Origin: an uncultured Fretibacterium sp. | GTDB taxonomy: Bacteria > Synergistota > Synergistia > Synergistales > Aminobacteriaceae | Direction of reading: 5' to 3' | Length of the DNA: 10,785 nucleotides | Assembly (NCBI RefSeq): GCF_938040765.1 | Contig: NZ_CALIAA010000306.1 | Coordinates: 1 to 10,785, forward strand | Shown here: one piece after another, positions 1 through 5,323 of the stretch | Numbering within the stretch: the first letter of the stretch is position 1 | Layout of the letters: every line of letters begins with the position of its first letter | Translations under genes and position numbers: made by a program | Notes under the pieces: generated by a model | What the model was told of the DNA's origin: nothing | The model's database searches: none | Seen by the model: only the letters and a program-made list of their open reading frames with translations

Positions 1-88
1 AATAACGGTCAGAAAACGTTCTCTTCTAAGCCTCCAACACATCAAGATTCAAACTAAAAAATAACTAACTTTTCACCCTCGCAATGTC
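1..88. other. AT-rich region downstream of fbaB
   Basis: No gene is visible here. The stretch is markedly AT-richer than the rest of the window. Read on the minus strand, as the 3' flank of fbaB, it contains a run of six T (56-61), but I find only a weak imperfect stem before it, overlapping the fbaB stop codon. A terminator is possible but not well supported. Confidence 0.4.
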
Positions 89-1153
89 TTACGCGATCGT
101 GACCTCCTTGGACAGGTACACGTCCTGCACGGCGTTGATGATCTGCACGCCGTCCTTCATCGGGCGCTGGAAGGCCTTGCGGCCCAGAATCAGCCCCATG
201 CCGCCCGCGCGCTTGTTGACGACCGCGGTGCGCACCGCCTCGGCCATGTCCGTATCGCCGCTCGACGCGCCGCCGGAGTTGATCAGGCCCGCCCGTCCGG
301 CGTAGCAGCTCAGCACCTGGTAACGGGTCAGGTCGATGGGGTGCTCGGTCGTCAGCTTCTCGTAGACGTCCTTCGAGGTCTTTCCGAAGGAAAGCGCCGT
401 GTAGCCGCCGTTGTTCTCGGGCAGCTTCTGCTTGATGATGTCCGCCTCGAGGGTGACGCCCAGGTGGTTGGCCTGCCCCGTCAGGTCCGCGGAGACGTGG
501 AAGTCCTTCTCCTTGGTCTTGAACGCGGAGTTGCGCAGGTAGCACCACAGGATGGTGGCCATGCCCAGCTCGTGGGCGTGGTGGAAGGCCTCGGAGACTT
601 CCTGGATCTGACGCGTGGACTCGTCGCTGCCGAAGTAGATCGTGGCCCCGACGGCGACGGCGCCCATGTTCCACGCCTGCTCCACGGAGGCGAACATCAC
701 CTGGTCGTGTTTGTTGGGGTAGGACAGCAGCTCGTTGTGGTTCAGCTTCAGGACGAACGGGATCTTGTGCGCGTAGCGCCGCGCGACCGCCCCCAGGACG
801 CCCAGCGTGCTGGCGACGGCGCTACACCCCGCCTCGATGGCGAGCTTGACGATGTTCTCGGGGTCGAAGTAGATCGGGTTCGGGGCGAACGAGGCCCCCG
901 CGGAGTGCTCGATTCCCTGGTCCACGGGAAGGATGGAGATGTAGCCGGTACCCGCCAGCCGTCCGTGTCCGAACAGCGCCTGCAGCGAGCGCAGGACGGG
1001 GACGGGACGGTCCGAAATCGACCAGACGCGGTCCACGAAGTCGGGCCCGGGCAGGGACAGCATCCCGGAATCCACGGTAGCGCACTTGTGCCCCAACAAA
1101 AACTCCGCATCCTTGCCCAAAAGCTTCTCGATCTTCTCCAGTTCCCTGGCCAT
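89..1153 (-). CDS. fbaB: Class I fructose-bisphosphate aldolase (DhnA/FbaB type)
   Basis: This enzyme cleaves fructose 1,6-bisphosphate to dihydroxyacetone phosphate and glyceraldehyde 3-phosphate, or runs the reverse in gluconeogenesis, by a Schiff-base mechanism in the cytoplasm. The 354 residues align by eye with E. coli FbaB (350 aa) almost end to end. Shared segments include LLGKDAEFLL near residue 11, LAGTGYISILPVDQGIEHSA (66-85), YFDPENIV (95-102), KLNHNELLSYPN (136-147), GAVAVGATIYFGS (164-176), SADLTGQANHLG (221-232) and INSGGAS (291-297). The Schiff-base lysine should be K241 in IIKQK, matching E. coli K237 by the four-residue offset. The ATG is fixed by an AAGGAGGT Shine-Dalgarno 6 nt upstream (1160-1167). 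The gene is probably transcribed from its own promoter in the 166-bp gap behind the HdeD-like gene. Nothing looks truncated or altered. Confidence 0.97.
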   Translation of the reverse strand: MARELEKIEKLLGKDAEFLLGHKCATVDSGMLSLPGPDFVDRVWSISDRPVPVLRSLQALFGHGRLAGTGYISILPVDQGIEHSAGASFAPNPIYFDPENIVKLAIEAGCSAVASTLGVLGAVARRYAHKIPFVLKLNHNELLSYPNKHDQVMFASVEQAWNMGAVAVGATIYFGSDESTRQIQEVSEAFHHAHELGMATILWCYLRNSAFKTKEKDFHVSADLTGQANHLGVTLEADIIKQKLPENNGGYTALSFGKTSKDVYEKLTTEHPIDLTRYQVLSCYAGRAGLINSGGASSGDTDMAEAVRTAVVNKRAGGMGLILGRKAFQRPMKDGVQIINAVQDVYLSKEVTIA

Positions 1154-1255
1154 AACATTACCTCCTTCGATTCACAGACAACATCGATTCACGGCCCACA
1201 CTGCCAACCCTGCCGCAAGCGGCCCTCCGCGCCTCCCGCGAAGGACGCGCCCCCA

Positions 1256-1284
1256 ATACTATCTTGTCATACTTGCCTTTGCAA
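1256..1284 (-). promoter_or_regulatory. Putative sigma-70-type promoter of fbaB
   Basis: Read on the minus strand there is a TTGCAA -35 box (1279-1284, 4 of 6 consensus), a 17-nt spacer and a TAGTAT -10 box (1256-1261, 4 of 6). This implies a leader of roughly 95 nt before the fbaB ATG. The -35 box lies inside a perfect 10-bp palindrome, CTTTGCAAAG (1277-1286), which could be an operator or chance. The AT-richness of this spot within a GC-rich gap supports the call. Confidence 0.45.
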
Positions 1285-1319
1285 AGATATCACAGAACGT
1301 GCGCGGAGTCACGCCGCAT

Positions 1320-1853
1320 TCACGCAAAGATCCCGCGCGCCTCCCACACGATCAGGAGCCCCGAGGCGACGAAGGCGCTCCCCATCAGCAGCGCGACGGA
1401 TATCCCGCCCACGAACGGCGAGGCCAGCATCAGGGAGGCGCAGACCACCAGCAGGAGGCCGTTCAGAAGCATCGCCCACCATTTTCCGAACCCCAGGGAC
1501 TTCAGGCGGAAGGAGGTCGCGATGCGGACGACGCCGGTGAAGGAGAACCAGCACGCGACCATGATGGGGATCATGAAGGCGGTCACCCCCAGGCGCATCA
1601 GCATGACGATGCCGATCAGGAGGTCCAGCACCCCCTGAACCAGCATCCATCGGGGGTACATGGGGTCCCCGCGCAGCGAAAAACAGGGGACCAGGTGATT
1701 GATGCCGGCGAGGACGAAACCGACCCCCAGGAAGAAGGCCAGCGACATCAGCGCCTCCACGGGGTAGGTCATCGCCCAGAGTCCCAGTACGATAAGGATG
1801 CCTCCGGTGAAGTAGAGCGTCCAGCGCAGCGTTTTTTTGGAATCCAAAGCCAT
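1320..1853 (-). CDS. HdeD-family (DUF308) six-helix membrane protein
   Basis: This is an integral inner-membrane protein of the HdeD/DUF308 family. The E. coli member is linked to acid resistance at high cell density, but the biochemical role is not known. From the chosen start it has 177 residues and six hydrophobic segments at about 11-29, 32-56, 69-86, 89-112, 125-143 and 149-170. The family-typical segment GVLDLLIGIVML (74-85) and a repeated two-helix pattern are visible. The reading frame is open up to 1958, but the extra N-terminus is polar and lies across the likely promoter. The ATG at 1851-1853 has AAAGGA a few nt upstream. A second ATG five codons earlier (1866-1868) is possible but has a weaker Shine-Dalgarno. 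The gene lies upstream of fbaB on the same strand, 166 bp away, and I see no functional link to it. Confidence 0.85.
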   Translation of the reverse strand: MALDSKKTLRWTLYFTGGILIVLGLWAMTYPVEALMSLAFFLGVGFVLAGINHLVPCFSLRGDPMYPRWMLVQGVLDLLIGIVMLMRLGVTAFMIPIMVACWFSFTGVVRIATSFRLKSLGFGKWWAMLLNGLLLVVCASLMLASPFVGGISVALLMGSAFVASGLLIVWEARGIFA

Positions 1854-1931
1854 CACGTCCTTTACCATCGACTTTTCCGGGCCGCCTGAACGCGCAAGAC
1901 GCTTCGGGACGGGCCCGCGTTTCCCGTCCTT

Positions 1932-1937
1932 ATTGTA
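1932..1937 (-). promoter_or_regulatory. Likely -10 box of the HdeD-like gene
   Basis: On the minus strand this reads TACAAT, 5 of 6 matches to the -10 consensus, about 80 nt before the chosen start codon. The best -35 candidate is TTGGAA (1953-1958), with only a 15-nt spacer. That weak -35 fits a promoter that needs an activator, and direct repeats lie immediately upstream. Confidence 0.45.
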
Positions 1938-1941
1938 CCGC

Positions 1942-1971
1942 TCATTCCCTCTTTCCAATCATTCCCTCTTT
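1942..1971. repeat. 13-bp direct repeat, 17-bp period
   Basis: TCATTCCCTCTTT occurs at 1942-1954 and again, identically, at 1959-1971, separated by 4 bp. On the minus strand the copies read AAAGAGGGAATGA and sit directly upstream of the TACAAT box of the HdeD-like gene, one of them overlapping the -35 position. This arrangement is typical of a tandem activator or response-regulator site, but no specific regulator can be named. Confidence 0.5.
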
Positions 1972-2026
1972 TTCCCGAGGCGGAGGCATGGGAGGGAGGA
2001 CCGCCGAAAACCGAGGGCCCATGCGT

Positions 2027-2032
2027 TATAAT
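2027..2032 (+). promoter_or_regulatory. Consensus -10 box upstream of the 404-aa membrane protein gene
   Basis: A perfect TATAAT lies 48 nt before the chosen start at 2081. I find no good -35 at 16 to 18 nt spacing. If used, transcription starts near 2039. That would put the upstream in-frame ATGs (1988, 2021) outside the mRNA and supports the later start. Confidence 0.4.
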
Positions 2033-2080
2033 CATGCAATGCCGTATTTTCCGGCAAATATGTCAAGGGGGTTTTTCCGT

Positions 2081-3295
2081 ATGTCCTTCATCATGAGCTT
2101 TTTCGTCGTCCTCGTCATCCTGGCTGTCGGAGAGATCGTCTCCACGAAGACGAAGGCCTTCGTGCCGTCCGTGTTCGTCGCGGCCCTGCTGTTCCTCCTG
2201 GGATTCTGGTACGGGTGGTTCCCGCTGGACGTCGCGGAAAAAGCGGGCATGGGCAATCCCGTCGCGACCATCTCCATGTACCTGATTATCGTCCACATGG
2301 GCACGCTGATGAGCATCCGCGAGCTCTGCGCGGAGTGGAAGACCATCGCCATCGCCGCGGCCGCCCTGGGCGGCATGGTGGCGATGCTCGTCACCGTCGG
2401 CAAGGCCCTGATCGGCTGGGATGCCGTCGTCATCGGGACTCCGCCTCTTTCCGGGGGCCTGGTCGCCGCCATCATGATGGCTGAGGCCGCCGCCAAGAAG
2501 GGGCTGACGGAGCTCGCGGTGCTGGGCACCGTCATCTACGTCGTCCAGGGATTCGTTGGCTACCCGCTGACCGCGCTCTGCCTGAAGTCCGAGGGCAAGC
2601 GCCTGCTCCAGCTCCGCAAGGAGAACCCCGGCGCCTTTGCGAAGGCCGTCGCGTCGGACGGCGAGGCCAAGCGCAAGGCGCTCCTGCCCCCGCTGCCCGA
2701 GAAGTACCAGACGACCTTCACGCACCTGGCGGCAATCGCCCTGGTGGCGTGCGTCTCCGACTACGCCGCGGCCTCGTTCAAAAGCTGGCTGATCGGGCTG
2801 AACCCCGCCTACGGCGCCTACGCGCTGCACCCGCTGGTGATCTGCCTGATCTTCGGGGCCATCGCCGCGGAGCTGGGGATCGTCGAGCGCAAGCCGCTGC
2901 TCAAGGCGAGCTCCTTCGGCTTCATCCTGACGGCAATCATGGGATTCATCATGAGCATGCTGAACAAGGCCACCCCCGACATGATGCTCAAGATCCTGTA
3001 CCCTCTGGCGATCGTCGTGGTCGTCGGCGTCTCGGGCCTGCTGGTCGGCTCGGTCCTGATAGGCAAGCTGCTTGGCTACACCGGACCGATGTCCATGGCG
3101 CTCTCGCTCACCGCGCTCTACGGATTTCCCCCCAACTACGTCCTCACGGACGAGGCCTCCAAGGCACTGGCGGAGAACCGGGAGGAGTACGATTTCCTGA
3201 TGGGGCAGATGCTGCCCAAGATGCTGGTGGGCGGCTTCATCACGGTGACGATCACCTCCGTCATCCTGGCGGGCATCTTCATCAACATGCTCTAA
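2081..3295 (+). CDS. Multi-pass membrane protein, probable secondary transporter of unrecognised family
   Basis: The 404-residue protein is strongly hydrophobic, with about ten to twelve predicted membrane segments. A polar cytoplasmic-looking loop at about 168-212 (many Lys, Arg and Glu) divides it into two halves. Each half carries a helix-breaking Gly/Pro-rich stretch followed by an acidic or polar tract: GTPPLSGGLVAAIMMAEAAA (119-138) and GYTGPMSMALSLTALYGFPP (332-351), the latter followed by NYVLTDEAS. This two-half layout with re-entrant-like Gly/Pro segments resembles secondary carriers of the GltS/ESS or 2-hydroxycarboxylate type, but I do not recognise a named family, and the substrate is unknown. 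The start at 2081 is chosen for its AAGGGGG Shine-Dalgarno 9 nt upstream (2065-2071), for its hydrophobic N-terminus and because it lies after the TATAAT box. It appears to be a single-gene unit. Confidence 0.75.
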   Translation: MSFIMSFFVVLVILAVGEIVSTKTKAFVPSVFVAALLFLLGFWYGWFPLDVAEKAGMGNPVATISMYLIIVHMGTLMSIRELCAEWKTIAIAAAALGGMVAMLVTVGKALIGWDAVVIGTPPLSGGLVAAIMMAEAAAKKGLTELAVLGTVIYVVQGFVGYPLTALCLKSEGKRLLQLRKENPGAFAKAVASDGEAKRKALLPPLPEKYQTTFTHLAAIALVACVSDYAAASFKSWLIGLNPAYGAYALHPLVICLIFGAIAAELGIVERKPLLKASSFGFILTAIMGFIMSMLNKATPDMMLKILYPLAIVVVVGVSGLLVGSVLIGKLLGYTGPMSMALSLTALYGFPPNYVLTDEASKALAENREEYDFLMGQMLPKMLVGGFITVTITSVILAGIFINML

Positions 3296-3332
3296 AACAC
3301 GCGCCGATTCCACATCCGCCCCACGAATTGCG

Positions 3333-3368
3333 GAGAGAGCCCCGTGCCCGGAGGTACGGGGCTCTCTC
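3333..3368 (+). terminator. Perfect 13-bp hairpin downstream of the transporter gene
   Basis: GAGAGAGCCCCGT (3333-3345) pairs perfectly with ACGGGGCTCTCTC (3356-3368) around a 10-nt loop. It lies 38 bp after the transporter stop codon and is positioned as a terminator, yet no T-run follows on either strand. It may act as an mRNA 3'-end stabiliser or a terminator needing help. It also marks the left edge of the lower-GC small-gene cassette. Confidence 0.6.
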
Positions 3369-3438
3369 AAACAGGCTGGTGAACGAGAAGAAGTCGATGC
3401 CGGAAAAGACGTTCGCGTGAGAAGGGACGGTGGAGTTT

Positions 3439-3918
3439 ATGATCCTGTATTATGGGAGCAATGTAGAGGTCAGAGAGCCAAGGCTTTTGAAGGTTCAGAG
3501 GGAACTTGACTTCGGAAAGGGCTTCTATACGACAAGCGATCTGGAACAGGCTGCGAAGTGGGCGAAAAGGACTGCGCTGAGACTTCATCGGAAGGATTCT
3601 TATATCAGCGTTTATGAAGTCGACGAAACGGAGATGAGCCATCTTCGCATGCTGCGATTCAACGCCCCTGACGTCGAATGGCTGCGCTTTGTCGTAAAGA
3701 ACAGAAAAGGCGAACCGATCCCGGTGGATTGGGATATCGTATCCGGGCCCGTCGCTGATGACCGGACAGCATCGGTTATCGACCTGTACCTCGATGGAAT
3801 GTACGATGAGGAAGAGACGATCAAGCGCCTTCTTCCGCAGAAACTGAAGGACCAGTATACATTCAAGACCGAAGAGGCAATCGTGCTGCTGAATTTCAGG
3901 GGGGTGAACCTTCCATGA
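3439..3918 (+). CDS. DUF3990 protein, ADP-ribosyltransferase-like fold; putative toxin
   Basis: The 159-residue protein matches what I know of DUF3990: ILYYGSNVEV at the N-terminus (2-11), LDFGKGFYTTSDLEQAAKWA (23-42), WDIVSGPVADD (98-108) and LLPQKLKDQYTFKTEEAI (131-148). DUF3990 is grouped with ADP-ribosyltransferase-like folds from memory of family classifications. In such folds the N-terminal H-G or R-G strand, the G-F-Y/STS strand and a late Glu/Gln build the NAD pocket. Here the usual His of YHGS is Tyr (YYGS, Tyr5), so catalysis may differ or be impaired. The family start (MILY) and ATG at 3439 agree; a GTG nine bases earlier (3430) is an alternative. The stop overlaps the next start as ATGA. 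GC is about 47% in one row I counted, well below the flanks. The proposed role as the toxin of a TA or defence module is inference from fold and context. Confidence 0.85.
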   Translation: MILYYGSNVEVREPRLLKVQRELDFGKGFYTTSDLEQAAKWAKRTALRLHRKDSYISVYEVDETEMSHLRMLRFNAPDVEWLRFVVKNRKGEPIPVDWDIVSGPVADDRTASVIDLYLDGMYDEEETIKRLLPQKLKDQYTFKTEEAIVLLNFRGVNLP

Positions 3919-4160
3919 CAAGGATGCGGAATTCTTCGTTGGATTACTACAACAAAAACGTCATTCAGCGCATCATGGATAAATATGGCATGGCTCAAAT
4001 GGAGGCCGCAAGGACATTCCTGACATCGGAAACACACAGCATGCTGGAAAACGCGGACCTGGCGATGTGGGAATTCTCGGAGAGAGCGATTTTCGACATG
4101 TGGGAATCGGAAAGGGTTACCGGAGATCCCCGCAATTCGGCATATCTAAGGAGTGAGTGA
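3915..4160 (+). CDS. 81-residue hypothetical protein between DUF3990 and DUF3791
   Basis: I do not recognise a named family. The protein is predicted helical and has no signal peptide or membrane segment. Visible features are a likely helical region VIQRIMDKYGMAQMEAARTF (16-35), then SETHSMLENADLAMWEFSER (38-57) and a C-terminal TGDPRNSAYLRS (69-80). The pattern 'K-Y-G-x-x-x-x-x-A-x-x-F-L-x-S' recalls short helical antitoxin-like proteins. The ATG overlaps the DUF3990 stop (ATGA at 3915-3918) and a GGGGGGTG Shine-Dalgarno lies about 8 nt upstream, so translation is probably coupled. It ends 1 nt before the DUF3791 start. An antitoxin or accessory role is inferred only from this position. Confidence 0.8.
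   Translation: MTRMRNSSLDYYNKNVIQRIMDKYGMAQMEAARTFLTSETHSMLENADLAMWEFSERAIFDMWESERVTGDPRNSAYLRSE
4148..4153 (+). promoter_or_regulatory. Ribosome binding site deciding the DUF3791 start
   Basis: AAGGAG lies 8 nt before the ATG at 4162. It overlaps an in-frame GTG at 4153 that would extend the protein by three residues, which makes that GTG an unlikely start. Confidence 0.65.
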
Positions 4161-4161
4161 T

Positions 4162-4380
4162 ATGACGGAGGAAATGAAGTTCTTTCTGTTCCTGATAGAA
4201 CGATATGCAAGCAAATATGGCCGCTCAACCGGCGATGTCCTTCGTGAGTGGGACGAGAAAGGCATTACCGGGGAAATTTACGACGGCTACTTTCAATACC
4301 ATCAGGAGCGTCTGGAGAACGCCTATGACGATATCAATAGCCTTGTTGCTACCGGGAAACATATAGTATACGGCCCATAA
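4162..4380 (+). CDS. DUF3791 domain protein, putative antitoxin or accessory protein
   Basis: The 72-residue acidic helical protein resembles DUF3791: FFLFLIERYASKYGRSTGDV (7-26) followed by LREWDEKGITGEIYDGYFQY (27-46), then a short helix ending at ATGK (63-66). In the family the pattern is a helix with 'C/F-x-I-E-x-x-A', a 'G/R-S-x-x-x-V-x-x-x-x-x-x-x-G-I' centre and a 'Y-x-x-x-H' near the end; here the corresponding segment is YFQYHQER (43-50). From memory, DUF3791 genes often lie beside DUF3990-type genes. It is the third gene of the cassette, 1 nt after the preceding stop. No transcription terminator is evident after it, and the next gene is convergent. Its biochemical role is unknown. 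Confidence 0.75.
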   Translation: MTEEMKFFLFLIERYASKYGRSTGDVLREWDEKGITGEIYDGYFQYHQERLENAYDDINSLVATGKHIVYGP

Positions 4381-4429
4381 GGGCAACCTTACCGGGAACA
4401 GCGCAAGCCTGTATCCAGAGGGCACTCCG

Positions 4430-5323
4430 TCAATCGCTCCTCCCGCTTCTCCTCTCCGCCTCCGGGTGGATGACGCAGCTGATGCGCGTTTCCAGCCGCT
4501 CGTTCAGGAGCGCCTCCAATCGGTGCGTCAGGGCATGGACCTCCCTCAGGGGCATCTCCGGGTCGCACTGCACGTGAAAATCGGCGTAGATCATGTCCCC
4601 GGAACGGCGGGATCGGATTTTATGCACCCCGCGGACATCGGGATCGGTCCGGACGATCGCCTCGATCTCCCGGGGGTCCACCGCGATGTGGTCCGTCAGC
4701 TCGTCCGAGGCCTCCCTGAAGATCCGATAGGCCGCACCGAAGATGACCAGCGCGATCGCAGCCGAAACCGCGGAATCCACCCAGGCCGGGGCCCCCAAAA
4801 AGGTGATCAGGGCCATGGAGACTAGGACTCCGCAGGTGACGAAGATGTCGGACAGGGTGTGCCGCGCATCCGAGCGCAAAATGGAGGACTTCAGACGCCG
4901 CCCGGCCCGGTCCTCCAGCCAGGCCGTGAGGATGTTGAGGAGCAGGGTCCCGGCTACCGCCGCGAACTCCCCGACGGAGGGGACGCGGAAATCGGTCCGG
5001 CCCAGGCTGCGGACGCCCCGCACCAGAATCGAGATCCCGAGGTAGGCCATCAGGGCCACGATCGCCAGGCTCGCCAGCGTCTCGTAACGGGAGTGCCCGT
5101 AGGTATGGCCCTCGTCGCTGGGACGCTTCGCGGCCGCGACCCCGATAAGCCCGATCACGTTGGAGAACCCGTCGGAGATCGAGTGGAAGCCGTCCGCCAG
5201 CACGGACTGGAGGTTCGCGGCCAGCCCGACGGCGATCTTCGCCGCCGAGACCAGCAGGTTGCAGGCCAGGACGATCAGGAGGACCCGCTGAACCCGATTT
5301 CCCCGTTCCTCAGCCGTATTCAT
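4430..5323 (-). CDS. Cation diffusion facilitator (CDF) metal exporter, zinc-type site
   Basis: The 297-residue protein has the usual CDF layout: about six membrane helices (roughly 13-215) and a cytoplasmic ferredoxin-like C-terminal domain (about 216-290). The transport-site motifs are both HxxxD: His47/Asp51 in ADGFHSISDG and His155/Asp159 in DARHTLSDIF. This pattern is generally associated with Zn2+ (and Cd2+ or Co2+) rather than the DxxxD site of Fe/Mn types. The conserved H-x-Y-G-H-x-R-Y-E stretch is present (73-81). The C-terminal domain carries several His residues (HKIRS, ADFHVQC, CVIHPE) suited to dimer metal binding. Its ATG overlaps the stop of the upstream peptidase gene (ATGA, 5320-5323), and GGAAGG lies only 3 nt before the ATG, so translation is probably coupled. 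It likely exports divalent metal from the cytoplasm using the proton gradient. Confidence 0.93.
   Translation of the reverse strand: MNTAEERGNRVQRVLLIVLACNLLVSAAKIAVGLAANLQSVLADGFHSISDGFSNVIGLIGVAAAKRPSDEGHTYGHSRYETLASLAIVALMAYLGISILVRGVRSLGRTDFRVPSVGEFAAVAGTLLLNILTAWLEDRAGRRLKSSILRSDARHTLSDIFVTCGVLVSMALITFLGAPAWVDSAVSAAIALVIFGAAYRIFREASDELTDHIAVDPREIEAIVRTDPDVRGVHKIRSRRSGDMIYADFHVQCDPEMPLREVHALTHRLEALLNERLETRISCVIHPEAERRSGRSD

Noticed and set aside
341..1540. Long plus-strand open frame (399 codons)
   Set aside because: It is antisense to fbaB and part of the HdeD-like gene, has low-complexity Arg/Gly/Val content typical of high-GC shadow frames, and matches no protein family.
1854..1958. 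N-terminal extension of the HdeD-like protein
   Set aside because: It would start upstream of the likely -10 box, adds a polar non-family stretch, and lacks a good ribosome site.
2063..3370. Long minus-strand open frame (435 codons)
   Set aside because: It is antisense to the membrane transporter, very rich in Asp, Arg, Gly and His, with no recognisable domain; a shadow of GC-rich third positions.
3367..3921. Minus-strand frame of 184 codons opposite the DUF3990 gene
   Set aside because: It looks less artificial because the GC is lower, but the plus-strand DUF3990 protein has clear family motifs and is coupled to its neighbours.
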